A DNA stretch of 64,000 bases from Diadema setosum (GCA_033980235.1 CM067062.1:19374301-19438300); one strand, 5' to 3'. Positions 12,248 through 24,255 are shown, numbered from the stretch's first letter. The notes: generated by a model not told the origin, from the letters alone. Made by a program: numbers and translations.

Positions 12248-12486
12248 CAGGCCCATAACTACGGGGTTTCAGGGGGTTCTGTGGACCCCCCCCCCCCCCC
12301 CCCCCAGTTTGCTAGCAGCAAAGAAAACTAAAAACAAAACAAAATAAGACAAAACAAATTTAAAAAAAGTTAATGTTGGGTATCTGTAAAATAATGGAAC
12401 TGAACATAAACTTGAATTAAGAGGTCAAATTTTCCTAATTCTGAACCCCTCCCCCCCCCCCCCCCGAAATCCTAGTTATAGGCCTG
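12248..12486. mobile_element. MITE with CAGGCCYATAACTA termini and internal C-runs
   Basis: The left end CAGGCCCATAACTACGGGGT pairs with the right end ATCCTAGTTATAGGCCTG. A run of 20 C at 12286-12305 and another near 12448-12465 sit just inside the ends. The CAGG..CCTG ends are hAT-like. No matching 8-bp target duplication is evident. Confidence 0.6.
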
Positions 12487-13999
12487 GTATGGATATATAT
12501 GTGTTTGAGTGTGTGTGTGTGGGGGGGGGGGATAACATTGAAGTGAGCAAATTTAATCAAATGAAAGCAGCTTACAGCTTTTTTCATTTTACCTTCTTTT
12601 TTTTTTCAGCCTGTACATACACTTTACCATTACTTCCAGTGAAACATGCTTTTTCTTTTGGATATCGCTCCTCATTTTCCACTGGGATCAATATTGTGCA
12701 GAGGAGATTTCTGACAGAATGGATAGATTCACTCTGGAATGTAGCAAAGTAATTGAGCAAGTCATGAAGATGTTATATTGTATATAGACAAGAGTAATGG
12801 AATGCATGAACCTATGATTTTGCAATGTAATGCATACACCATATATTTAGCAAGCATAATTTTTCACATTTAATGGCAGGACTTCCCAACAGTTTTGCAA
12901 GTGGTTAAAGTTGCAATCGTGGAGTACGGTACTGAATGGAGAAATGTATGCGTGCATGTCACATTCATGCCAGGATCAGAGTCAATATTTTCATGTATTT
13001 TTAAATTCGCGAAGAGCACCCGACTCGCGAAATTTGCGAAAATAAAAGCCTCGCTAAATGTTCAGCATATATAGTAGTATGCTGAGAGGTGGAAGACTGT
13101 CCCTATTCCCTAACCCTTCCAACAGGTGGTTCCTTGTTTCTGTGTCCTGCTCTCTTCAAAATTGTCTTTCTTTTGCTCATAATTACGCTCTTCTCTGGGT
13201 TTTTTTTTCTGATTTTTTGGTTGTACATATTGTATGCAAACCTCCCACCAAGCACGCCCAGGGTACTCTTCATCAATAATTCACATGTTATAAATCATAA
13301 ATGCCACTTTGTTTTACAAACAAATGAACTGCCCTTTTTTACCAGGGATATTTCACACTCTTGCTTGGCTGCAGAGTATCAGAGAGAGGATAATATTCAT
13401 CAAATGATATTCCTAAAGGTAACAGCAGTCTATCATTTATTTCAGACAGCGTATACAGATCAACAATGCAGCTTTAAAGGCTAACTGGCATGGCGTTAGC
13501 TTCGTTTTTACATGGAATGTTGCATAAAACTCATGAGGCTAGATTGGAGTGATGTATAAAACCTGACCATTGTAATTGCAATTAAAAAAAAAACACACAC
13601 AATTTGTAGTGTAAACTCACTGTGCTCTATGCATTGCATATGGTATATTGACATTGTATGCTGTTTTAATTTCATGCTTTAGATATTTACAGCAGCAGAA
13701 TGGATTTAAGAATTATCTGTAAGGAGTGTTTCAATTCTGTGCAGTGCACAGTTTCTGGTTGCACTATGTTAAACAATAATACTTTGACGTTCAAATTTAC
13801 TTTGTTATAAATGACATTTACTGCCATACTCAGAATCAAGCACTTAAGGACTGCATAGACACATGATGATTGTCTTCAACTTTTCATCAAAAGGCTGTGT
13901 ATAATGTTTGTTTTGAACACTGGTAATTGAATCATTGTCAGCGATGGAATAATGATATTAGAGTTGCAGTCCTACCCATGTCTTCCGCTCTTCAACATC

Positions 14000-14600
14000 T
14001 TTGCCAGTTCATTTATAATATGAGTCTTAAAGGGGGAAAATGTCCTGGGAGTGTTAATCTGTGATGCCTCAATTCTTGAGGACAAGAGACAAGAGAACTG
14101 TCTGGTCCTTGGCTAGCCATCTCCACGCACTCCTCCGCTGACCTTGCTGTCTGACCTGTAATATCCTGTTGTGAGGACTCAAATTTCAGCCTAAATATTT
14201 GCCCGTTCAATCATGCTTGTTGTACCGTTCCGTCTCCGCTCGCTCGTGATTAACGTCAAGACGTCCTGCACTACAATGAAGCGGTGCGCGAATCATCATC
14301 CTCTGGCTTTGCTCCGTGTAAATCTACACCCTCGCGATATCTTCAGTTTCATATTCAAGATCAAGACAGAAGGCATAGAAGCGGATATGGGCATGTGAGT
14401 AGCACAGAGGCGCAGTGGGACCGCTCCTAATGGATCCAAATACCCTGTAATCCTTTTACTGAAATGTGATTGATTGAAAAGCTCCGAGAACATTGCAGGG
14501 ATAGTGTTTGAAGCCGAAAAATGCTGAATGCGTAATGCATCCCGATTAGTAATGTCACTCTCTGGTTCACGAAGCAATGGAGGTTTTGATTGAAATTGTT
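14000..14600. other. Unique higher-GC island inside the intron
   Basis: This stretch lacks low-complexity sequence and has more CpG than the surrounding intron. It contains homeodomain-type words such as TGATTAACG (about 14248) and TCCTAATGG (about 14427). Short ORFs on both strands are not supported by splice sites or codon bias. It could be a conserved non-coding element or an unrecognised old insertion. Confidence 0.25.
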
Positions 14601-15155
14601 CATTACAGTATGTACTCTACTTTTACCCACCAAAGGTCACGTTCTGCTGCTTGGGCAGCTTGTGCGATTGCGAAGGGAGATACAGATTTTTCATTTCTTG
14701 CAGTTATCTCCCTAACTCCTTAAAAAAATGATTACCCATTTATGAGTTTTTGAATAATTCAAAGGGATGTGGGATGCTGGCATATATGGATTATTCAAAC
14801 ACAACCCAAGCTTTTATGTCAAGTTTTTTGAGAATAAGTTGACCTTCACAGGAGGGGAATATGGTGAACTTCAAAGACTTCTCCACAAGGCAAAGAAAAC
14901 CTTGAGGAATTTAAAATGCTTATGAGGCTACTATTATGGCTCCCAGATGTGTCTCATATTATTAGCACAAGTCTTCAAATTTATTCATAGTGTGCACATT
15001 GTACAACTGGGATTACTTGACTCTTAAGGTGATTTTTAATGGTCATGATTAAAAAAAAAAGAATGAATGGGATATGTGATTGGAGTCTTTAGCCCATTAG
15101 CATCTGACTTGCCTTAAAAAGTCATTAAACTGCCCCAGCTGCCATTTTGTATCAG

Positions 15156-15158
<3 letters not shown>

Positions 15159-15198
<40 letters not shown>
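15159..15198. repeat. (GT)n microsatellite
   Basis: An uninterrupted GT run of about 40 bp, followed by GAGAGGGAGAGAGA. Confidence 0.95.
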
Positions 15199-15199
<1 letters not shown>

Positions 15200-15446
15200 A
15201 GGGAGAGAGAAAAAATGTGATATATCAATATTGCATCACTCAACTGTGCAATTTAATGAGAATGATAACACAGAATTTATAAAATCCTTCAATATCCTGA
15301 GACTATTATCATTGCAAAAAACCTCCAGGTGCAAATGGGTTGATAGGTACATCCAGTAGAATGACTATTTTTTAGTACTCCCCTACAGAATTCCAAGCTT
15401 GTGGCAAGCATGCATGTCACTGGCTTTAAATAAGCTTGCGGAAATC

Positions 15447-15952
15447 TTAACTCTTTATGTGCCATGGTGGAAACACCCTGTGTGCCACATTATTCTGAGA
15501 CACCAACGTAGTCAAGCTTTGAGAAATGTTCTGTTTTTCAAATCTATGTAATTTCTATACAGATTTCTGTTAAGCTGAACATATAGTGAGCAAAATTGTA
15601 GAGGAAATGTCACACTTTGCTTTGATGGAAATTGTATGAAAAATGGATGATTATTTTTCTTTGAAATAATCAGTAGCTACATTACCGTAAGGGCATGACT
15701 TTTGCACACAAAACAATAACAGAAACTTAGAATTACACACAAATCTATTAGGGAACACCGCTTGATAGAATTACCACATAAATTAAGAGCTATATGTGAG
15801 ACGAGAGGAAGCACGAGGAAAGCTTTCATTGTACTTCGGCACTTGGAGATTTATAGATCGGTTTGGGCGGGTTTGTGGGTTTGAGCAGAATATCCAAAGT
15901 TGGCACGCCGTCGACTGAGTCGGGTGTGCGAACGTGGCACATAAAGAGTTAA
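15447..15952. mobile_element. 506-bp TTAA-flanked non-autonomous element
   Basis: The left end TTAACTCTTTATGTGCCATG and the right end CGTGGCACATAAAGAGTTAA form a nearly perfect 20-bp inverted repeat, including the TTAA. The interior is non-coding. The TTAA target and CTCTTTATGTGCC termini resemble those of the elements at 11808 and 21976. A piggyBac-like origin is inferred from the TTAA and termini. Confidence 0.8.
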
Positions 15953-16138
15953 TAAGCCTGCAAACACAAATTTTAGATTGAGCTACCTGTGTGCACTCTT
16001 ACCACAAACTAGCTTTGCAAAGACTCTGCTAACTTGCAGTTGAGCTTGCAGGCCACTGTGGAGTAATTATACTCTGTAAGCTTACAGATTTATAGCAAAA
16101 GCTTTGCTAGCTTGCAGCAAGCTTGTGCACTGCTACGG

Positions 16139-16338
16139 AAAACTCTGTAAGCTTGTATGCCACCAGGAAATGTATTGCAAGCTTGCAATGTGCTTGCAAC
16201 AAGCTTATGGTCCACTATGCAAAACTATACAAGCATGCAGTAAGCTTGCGGACCACTACAAAAAACTCTGCAAGCTTGCACACCACTAAGAAATGCATCG
16301 CAAGCTTGCAACGTGCTTGCAACAAGCTTGTGTATAGG
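16139..16338. repeat. Tandem repeat, 123-bp period, rich in AAGCTTGCA words
   Basis: AAAACTCTGTAAGCTTG at 16139 recurs as AAAACTCTGCAAGCTTG at 16262. Both are followed by a CACCA..GAAATG segment and a GCAAGCTTGCAAYGTGCTTG segment. The palindromic word CAAGCTTG recurs throughout 15990-16340, so short sub-repeats underlie the longer unit. Confidence 0.85.
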
Positions 16339-16451
16339 CAGCACTACAAAACAATATGTCACCCTGCCATTACACCCACTATCTCTTTCTGTCTTTCAAG
16401 TGATTTTTCTCTTGCCAGCTGATGTTCAGGTATTGGTGAAAGGGGGGAGGG

Positions 16452-16654
16452 ATACTGTATAAGCTGTTATTTTCACATACAGATATTTTTCGCGAATGAA
16501 GAGGTCACGAACATGTGAGATGTTTTTTTGCGAATTGACACCAAGGCTTTCGTAAATGGCAACATTTTTGTATGTTGTTAAATTTACGGTCCAACTGTGA
16601 TTTACGAAATTCGCTAAAATTAAGCCCTCACAAAAGTAACAGCTTATACAGTAT
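16452..16654. mobile_element. MITE, ATACTGTATAAGC family, copy 2
   Basis: It starts ATACTGTATAAGCTGTTATT and ends GTAACAGCTTATACAGTAT. It is 203 bp and shares termini and TTTTTCGCG-type interior words with copy 1 at 5934-6160. Its right half is included in the 177-bp duplication that follows. Confidence 0.85.
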
Positions 16655-16937
16655 GAATATGGAGAAATTTAGTATTTTGTATTTTGTACTGGACATCCTG
16701 TGGGGGCCTGTAGGTGTGTCTAACAGTGATTTTCTAGCATTTCAATCCAGCTACTCCAATTTACGGTCCAACTGTGATTCACGAAATTTGCGAAAATTAA
16801 GCCCTCACAAAAGTAACAGCTTATACAATATGAATGTGGAGAAATTTAGTATTTTGTATTTTGTATTGGACATCCTGTGGGGGCCTGTAGGTGTGTCTTT
16901 AGCACAGTTAGTGATTTTCTAGCATTTCAATCCAGCT
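16581..16937. repeat. 177-bp direct tandem duplication
   Basis: AATTTACGGTCCAACTGTGA occurs at 16581 and again at 16758. The shared block runs through CACAAAAGTAACAGCTTATAC, GGAGAAATTTAGTATTTTG and TGGACATCCTGTGGGGGCCT to GATTTTCTAGCATTTCAATC. The copies differ at few positions, so the event is fairly recent. Confidence 0.9.
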
Positions 16938-18549
16938 ATTCTATGTATCTCCATAAGACATGTGTTTCAGAGTTGGTTTCCTTTGTCTGTGGGCCACATA
17001 CAAAACTATCAGTATTTTGTTGTTATATCACTTTCCTCTCTCTAAGCTGTTAAAGTCCATCCCCCCCCCCCCCCTCCGAAATCAGTTATGCCCACCTAGG
17101 ACTCCCCCATGGAGGCTGACATTCCCAGCATATTAAATCTCACAACAACAACAACAATCCAAAAAAAAAAAACTTTTCCAGCTTTTCCAAGAAACAATGA
17201 AATTTTCAATGCACATAATCAGTTGTATGTGACACTTTTGAAGAAACTCACTTGTAATGATAATTGAACCTTTCATTCATCATTTTGACTGACATTAATG
17301 AGACTTTATTGTACCCAAGTCCTTCATCAGCTATTTATCATCTCAAGAGATGTTGCTGAAAGTTGAGCAAAGTACACATTATGTGCATGTATGTATTTTC
17401 ATCCACTACACCTCATAATAACTGACACTCAAGAGAGCCATGTGATATATCTGTCAACTATTACATGCAGAAGATTTTCAGGATGGTATCAGCTTGCTGC
17501 AAAGAAGACTTAGAACAGCTGAACTTAAGCAGGTCCTATACCCTGGCAAATTTGACTTTGTGATGTGTGGCATCAACAACAAATTTTAGTTTTTGTTTGT
17601 TTGTTTGCTTGTTTGTGGATTTTTTTTTTTTTTAGGGGGAGAGGGGGACACTGTGATGGCTCTGTTAAATAAGTTGTTGAATGCTTAATGAGCTGTAAAA
17701 TGCTGTTGAAATGGGATGGGAAAAAGTGTTGAAAAGCATTGGAAACTATCCTGTCAAGATCTTATCAAGATATCTACAGTATGAATGCAAATCATTGTGA
17801 TTTGAAAGTAACTTATAAGGAATACACATACTCCAACTCTTCCACTTTTGGCAGGAGAGCACATGATCTAGCACATGATCTTGAGTTTGCATGGGGTGGG
17901 GGGGGGGGTCCAGGCAGGAGGATTTCCCATTTAAGATATGCTTGGGGTTGGAATCTGTGAGAGTAGTTTATCCTAGACTAGATAAGACTCTTATGAGAAT
18001 ATTGTGTGTTATAGAATGGGTAGCAAAAATCCTGTGATCTCATTGGTTGAGAGCTGTGTATTGAATTTTACTGGCAGCACGCTGCCTTACAGTTGGTAAA
18101 TATGTTGTCACGCACATGTAGAAAAGGTTTGCTAAGGTGCCTTAGTACCTCCTAATGTACTATAATCACTTCAGGACTGCACCCCTCAGTGAATAAAACT
18201 ATATTGGTGTCACCTCTGCCCATAGCTTTAACCAGAAAACTCTCAAGGCACAGTATATTTGTATACTATTTTTTCTGGTTTTCTTTTCTCAGAAATCAAA
18301 GCCAAACTAGAGATATTTCAATGTCATGTGTCATTTAAAGCCAAAACCGATAAATGAAAGTCTTCCCTTACAGCCCTGCAGTCCCTTTTCTCAACAATAC
18401 TTCACAAGCAGGCTGTTTCCTAACCCTGTAATGTCTGATGATTGATAGTTTTCCTTGAACTGATAGGTTTGACCGTGGTACTTTGACAGTATCTTTACAC
18501 AAATAGAAACACCAAATAGATAAAGAATGTGCACAGCTGTAGACATTAA

Positions 18550-19140
18550 AAGCTGAAGATGTATTTAAAGCGGGAGAGACAGGCGGCTGCTTTCCAAATC
18601 CTGCAGGCTGTAACTGTTGTCTGTTTCTGCAACAAAAGGCGGGCACATTTTGGCAGCTGTGATTTATCAGCGGGGCAGAGAAAATGTCAGTCTGGTAACG
18701 TCACACCAGAAGGAATACAGGAATGATACATCACAATTTCTCACAGGAATTTTGGACGGCTGTGTGTACGATGCAGAAAACAGACAAAACCGCATCTTTA
18801 GACATCAATCATTGTCCTTTTTCCCTCTTTTCTCTTTCTCTCTCTCTCCATCTTTTTTTTTTTTTCTTTAACCGTTGTCTCCAGTTGTGTGATCCACAGT
18901 GTTATGTTTGGGGGGGGGGTGGTGGATAAAAAAATACCTGAAATGGTGATTTGTATTCATGGAAACCCTGATTGAAAGAAGCCGGGTAGTAAAGCCTCCT
19001 CGTTTCCTCATATTGACAGTTATATCCATGGAAATGTCGTAGTGTTATTACGGAAGCAACGTTTCTCATGAGCGTCTCATCTGCCCGATTCTTCAATTTC
19101 AACAACGGCTGCAGAGCGCAGCAAAAAATAGACTGCTCAT
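18550..19140. other. Intronic stretch of unique sequence around a G9 run
   Basis: Unique-looking sequence (aggcgggcacattttgg, catgagcgtctcatctgcc) sits in an otherwise simple intron, broken by T- and G-runs near 18850 and 18909. No splice-supported ORF was found. It may be regulatory, but there is no specific motif evidence. Confidence 0.2.
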
Positions 19141-19663
19141 CCTTGTGTGCATGTCCTGAGAAATATGTAGCTCTTTTAAGTCACCCTGACAGTCTTGGCT
19201 TATGTGTGTGTGTGTGTGTGTCCTTGAAGCATGCATTAAAGGACCTATGCAATGCAAATACATGTTGATTTGTGTTGATTTCTGATACCCTGATCATCAT
19301 TTATCTTGCAAAAAGAATACATGATTATTTCCCTTACCAGTATAGTTTATAATAATTTTTCTGCTAGTTTCCTTTAGATTAAAAACTTCTAAACCATGAT
19401 TCTGTAGATGACATCATCTATCAATCCCATCTATTCAACTAATTGAATTAACAAAAGACAGTGGATCAGACTTTCCCCTGAACTGAGCGTAATTTGCGTG
19501 CCTCCATATAGTGTCTTTCTCTAAATATATTAGGACTATGGAATCATGCAAGTTATGCTCAGTTTAGCGAAGGTACATTTCAATGTCTTTTGTCAATCAG
19601 TATGATATAGAAGTGATTGACGGATGATGTCATCCTTAGAATCTTTGTTTTGAAGATTTGTTG

Positions 19664-19694
<31 letters not shown>

Positions 19695-21503
19695 GCAACT
19701 GGATCCCAGTAATCTGAAGAAAAATAGCAGAGGTATTATTACAAAATATGTGGTACATAGATGCTCGTTGGGCCACATAAGTGATGATCAGGGTATAACA
19801 AATTAACACAAGTCAGCATGCATATATGTACAGCGTATATGCATTGCATATGTCCTTTAAAGTCTATGAAATAGCGTGGTTCGAAATAATTCAGGAGACT
19901 GAGTTGCGTAATTCTTTGAATGTTTGAGATTTTACCAGTCATGCCAAGTCAAGAAAAATTGCTTACCATTAGTTGAGATATATTAGTTGTATTCTTTGTC
20001 GAGTTAAAGAGGAGGGAGGGGAGAGAAATTTGCTTGGATTTGTTTGTTGCAATGACATATATTTTGGGGAGGAAAATCACAGCTGTACATATTTCAGAAA
20101 GAGATGCCCTGTAGGGTTCTGTGAGACAGTGTGGATGGGACTTGACTGAAATCAACATTGATTTATTTGACTGGTGAGATCCTGGGGACATGCAGCCCGG
20201 GACATCCTTTTGTAACATCATCTCTTTTTTTTCTTCTTTTTCTTTTTCTTTTCTTTTTTTTTTTTTTGAAATGTATGCCATCTGTATCAGACTGATCCAT
20301 TCATATTGATTATTTCACAAAAATCTGAGATGAATGCTGTAACTAGGTGGCCTGCATCCATTCATTGTTACAGTATTCAGAGAGAGAGAGAGGGAGAGAG
20401 AGAGGATGGAGAATGGGAGGGGGAGATATAGGCCTGTTTTATCAGGTTCTGTTTTTAGATTAATGTATATTTAAGCCATAACTAAGAGCCTTCAGTATGC
20501 CTAACAATAGTTGAGTTATGCACTGACATAACACTGCATAACCCATTGAATCATACTTACTTTGTATTTTGGAATCCCCCCCCCCCCTTAAGGCTGACAT
20601 GAGTTACAGTGTTTTGAGACTGAAAAGGTGTATAGGGAGAGAGATGGAGTATTAGTGCAAACTAAACTATGAACAAGCTGGCTTTTGAAAGAATTGTAGA
20701 TACAGATGTGGAAATTGGTTGTTAAACAGGATAACAATGCATTGTGTGGGATAAGGAAGGTAATTATTGGTCATATGGAATCAAGGAGAGAACCCGACAT
20801 ATCAATCCATGAGTTGTTGTACATTGTGTATACACATCATATTTGTATGCAGAAACAAACATGAATTCATCATGTATTAGAATTGTACATTGTGTAGCAT
20901 ATTTGTGTGACAGCAACAGAGATGATTTCATCATGCGTTTTAGACCTATTTGCTTTTAAAACACTGTAACTTATATTTTGGAACTGGGAAGCTTCCAAAA
21001 TAACAAGAAAAGATGCATTACAGGTGAAATAGACATTAGCATAAAGAACAGGGCCCAAACCAGACAGGTCTATACTCAGTGCGTGCATGATATTGATGCA
21101 TTCATGCCGGAGGAGAAAGATGCATTAGTGAATTACCAAACTGTTTTTACCCAAAGCATAATGAGGAAACAAACAGATATTCTTCATGGATGTCATCTTT
21201 CACAGTCTGGTATCATGTGACTAGGCTTGTTTTTGTCTTACCTCCTCATTTCAAGAAGGGTTAATCCTTTTTGATGACAGCATCATTCATGGGATGCTGA
21301 GGAATTCAGTTGGATTTGTTGTGTTTTTCATTCTGGATTTCAGGATTCCTGCTGTGGTGGTAAAAGCTCATGCAATTCTTAAGCTCCCCTGGCCTGACAC
21401 AATATCTTCATCATCATGCCAGCCCCCATGTCAAAAGTGGCAGTTGTGTGAATAACACCTTTTTTTTTCCCCATTCCTCTCACAACCCTTTTTCCCTCCT
21501 CAG

Positions 21504-21688
21504 ATAACAATGTGGAGGAGGTTAGAGAGCATCTGCGGGCGCTGGATGTCCAGGGACTGGAGCCGGAGGCCGCCATGGCTCTGGCCATGCTGCAACAGGT
21601 CTTTGTTGCCGTGGCAACGGAGATGATGCCCGACGAGAGCACGGATCCTGAGAGCATGAGCAGGGGCGGTGGACTTCCCCTGGATTAG
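21504..21688 (+). CDS. Terminal coding exon with stop codon of the same plus-strand gene
   Basis: The acceptor is pyrimidine-rich (ccctttttccctcctcag) just before 21504. The exon supplies the two bases that complete the Asp codon split at 6531, then 60 codons and a TAG stop at 21686-21688. The translation runs DNNVEEVREHLRALDVQGLE, then a helix EAAMALAMLQQVFVAVATEM, an acidic tail MMPDESTDPESMS, and ends GGGLPLD. The three exons together give a 174-residue C-terminus. Phases 0/0, 0/1 and 1 match without adjustment, which is strong support for direct joining across a 14.97-kb intron, although a small skipped exon cannot be excluded. The CDS contains GTTGCCGTGGCAAC, an RFX-like sequence, within the VAVAT codons. 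No orthologue recognised. Confidence 0.85.
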
Positions 21689-21909
21689 TCAGCTCAGTCC
21701 GGGTGACACGACAACCCCAATGCGGTTTAGCTGGAGTAAACCAAAGGATTTATTCTCTCCAATGTGATTGAGCCCCACAATTTAACAAAGTAGACTGCCA
21801 CTTATCCGCCAGATGATGGAGAATACCAGTTTAAAGTGTGCTACAGGATCCACGCAAATGAGATGTAATGTCTTTTCTGACTAAATGAATATAGTCAATG
21901 TTTTCATAG

Positions 21910-21915
21910 AATAAA
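21910..21915 (+). terminator. Candidate polyadenylation signal AATAAA
   Basis: First AATAAA after the stop codon at 21688, in an AT-rich context, about 220 bases downstream. Confidence 0.45.
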
Positions 21916-21975
21916 AAACTTCCATCCTGAATGCAGAGTAGTGTACTCACTGAATAATTTATCTGAGAGGATCAT

Positions 21976-22121
21976 TTATCCCTCTCTGTGCCAGGGACTT
22001 TAGGAAGTATACAATGCTTTGGAGTTTTCCGTACAAATAGGCACTCAAAGCATGCAAAGGGTTGAGGTAAATCCAAATGTTCTCTTCGAACTGCACTCCA
22101 CACAGGCACAGAGAAGATTAA
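21976..22121. mobile_element. 146-bp TTAA-type MITE in the 3' UTR
   Basis: The left end TTATCCCTCTCTGTGCC and the right end GGCACAGAGAAGATTAA are inverted repeats of about 17 bp with a few mismatches. The ends TTAT/TTAA and the TGTGCC core link it to the element at 15447-15952. If the first AATAAA is used it lies just beyond the mRNA; otherwise it is in the UTR. Confidence 0.55.
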
Positions 22122-22949
22122 ATGGAAAGTTGACAGGAGAGAACACTTGAGACGGGCTTTTACCAGGCAATGCTTGCATAGAACCCTCCCGAAGGCAACT
22201 TACGACCTTCGCTTTTCATTCTCCAGGACATGAGCGTCAGAAACGGGGACATGTTTTTGTAACTCGGCTTATCTGCAGGAGACAGAAAACCATCACAAGA
22301 TATACATTTCTGGCCGTTTGTGTCATGAAAAAAGGGAGCAGCTCTCCACTAAATGTTTGACATAGCACTGAAATGAAACATGTGAACATTTCTTTTCAAA
22401 AGGCATTGTTTTCTGAAAGCTTTGCAATCAATTCTAAAATGAACTTTTTTATTAAAGATAGTCACAATTATTGTGAATTATGTTTATATTTCTGCATTGT
22501 AAAATGCTATATAGATTTTACCAATTGTTTTTGCAGAGATTAAATGATTTTTGTATTATCAGCTTTTTATTCTTCACTTTTACACACAGAATTTACAAAT
22601 AAGTGTTGATGTCGAAAGTTATTTTTGTTGTTTTCTAACAGAAAAAAAGTGTTGGCTGAAACAAAACTTGAAGGAGTAATGTGGAATAAAATCATAACTT
22701 GACTAACAGAATTATACTTGCACAATATTAGAGTTGAATGCCTTTCTTTCTAAGTCAGAGATGAAACTTGTATACCTCACTCCTTCATTCTACATTTGTC
22801 CAAATGGGAATTCAGGAAAGTTAATATACTGTATTGTAAGTAGTCGAAAACCAATTTGAATAAACTGTCCACAGGTCACTTGGACATTGATTCCCTGGCA
22901 ACACGTGCAAGCAACAGACAGGCAACAGGTTTGTGACTTGTCAATTTGT

Positions 22950-22963
22950 GTTGCCATGGCAAC
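22950..22963. promoter_or_regulatory. Perfect palindromic X-box (RFX-type site)
   Basis: GTTGCCATGGCAAC is a perfect 14-bp palindrome matching the RFX X-box consensus GTTRCCATGGYAAC. It lies about 1.3 kb downstream of the stop codon of the plus-strand gene. A related sequence, GTTGCCGTGGCAAC, is at 21605-21618 inside the terminal coding exon. Function as a regulatory site is inferred from the motif only. Confidence 0.4.
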
Positions 22964-23151
22964 TGAAATAATTTTAAGAATGATTACATTTTTCTGCAAT
23001 TAAAGGGTCTTGAAGGGACAAGGAGGCATTGGAAGGTTTTAAGTTTGGTTTTTATTTGAGAGAATTCTACCAGACTGCCTTGCCCAAGGGCTTTGGGAAG
23101 TGCCTAGTCGGTATGTCATGAATACAGCATCTGTGAATTCTAGGAAAGTGA

Positions 23152-24083
23152 TATGTGACCGTGCATCACAAAACCGACAAAAAGTTGCATGCCCTGATTT
23201 TATGTAAGGACTCAAAATAGGTGAAACATTTCAACCTAGTCAATACTGAGGTTTTCATATTTTCTGAAAGAGCAATTCTTCTTCTACATTTTTTCTAAAG
23301 TTTGGGATCATTAAACTAATGGGAAATTGTGTTTTTAGCAGTTTTTCTAGAACACGATTTTGTAGAATTGTGTGATGAGGTGTGACTTAGAGCATACTTG
23401 CCAACTAGTAAGATTTTATCAGATTCAGTAAGATTTTTTACGATAAAAATAGCAAAATCAGATTTTCTGTCAGAGAAATCAGATTTTTGAAAAATATTTA
23501 GATATACCTTTCATGTGTATTTTCTGAAGATTTGACCGAAAGTAAGATTTTTAACTTCAGTTTGCATATAAAATAAGATTTTTGCAATCCATGAGTAAGA
23601 TATTTCATCTTGAAATGTTGGCAGGTATGTTAGAGCCCCCTCTGAATTTCTTAAAAACTCTTTACACACTTTTCACTTTCAACTCTAATAACTTTTGAAA
23701 GGATGATGCTGCTGCGTTGAAAGTTAGTATTAGTCATGGATAAAATGTGAAAAGCATGCTCAATTTCAGCTTAATGTAGTAATCCCTTCATTGTTGTTGC
23801 TATTTATTTCTTACTTCCTGTGTTTGTCCCATTCATTTGACAGAGCATGGCTTGGCAAGATCAATCGCTCAAATAGACCCTATATTTCACAGCCTCTTTT
23901 CTCGGTACACACTTTTCCACAATTTGTGCTTTCTTTCCAATATTTCAAAAGGTTAAAATGGTTCATTTGAATTGAAGTGCATATCATTTTAAAGCTTAAA
24001 GTCTGCTCTTTCAGAATCTGCCCTTAACGAAAAAAACCTGTATCTGGCAACTTTTTGTTGGTTTTGTGATGCAGGGTCACATA
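23152..24083. mobile_element. 932-bp non-autonomous DNA transposon with about 37-bp TIRs
   Basis: The left end TATGTGACCGTGCATCACAA and following AACCGACAAAAAGTTGC pair with the right end GCAACTTTTTGTTGGTTTTG followed by TGATGCAGGGTCACATA, with two mismatches. The interior has no long ORF. A second inverted-repeat element sits inside at 23392-23630. Confidence 0.85.
23392..23630. mobile_element. Nested 239-bp MITE with ACTTGCCAAC termini
   Basis: The left end GCATACTTGCCAAC pairs with the right end GTTGGCAGGTATGT. The interior is dominated by repeated AGATTTT/AAATCAGATTTT words. It lies wholly within the 23152-24083 element, so it is probably a later insertion. Confidence 0.75.
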
Positions 24084-24255
24084 TAGAGGTTGGTTTTTTT
24101 TTTTTTTCTTCTTCTTCTTTTTTTTCATGTGCCTGGATTCCATCACCATGGACATTCCTTTCACTGGGATAGTGACAAAGTGGCATAAGTCAGTTCTTAT
24201 CCTGCACCTTTTTATTGTTCATGAGAAAATGTGTAGACACTTTCTCGGGGGAGGC

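Larger units (their letters stand above)
6532..21503 (+). other. Large last intron (14.97 kb), repeat-rich
   Basis: The intron starts gtaaat and ends cctcctcag. It contains MITEs, a 434-bp fold-back, a 26-bp stem hairpin, TTAA-flanked elements, two tandem duplications near 16 kb and several homopolymer or TG runs. Some higher-complexity islands (9480-9880, 14000-14600, 18550-19140) lack the repeat character of their surroundings and could be regulatory. No open reading frame inside has convincing coding character. Confidence 0.75.
21689..22690 (+). other. Probable 3' UTR and gene end
   Basis: Non-coding sequence follows the TAG. The first canonical AATAAA is at 21910-21915, giving a UTR of roughly 240 nt; another is at 22685-22690. 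A small inverted-repeat element lies at 21976-22121. Which signal is used cannot be told from sequence alone. Confidence 0.5.
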
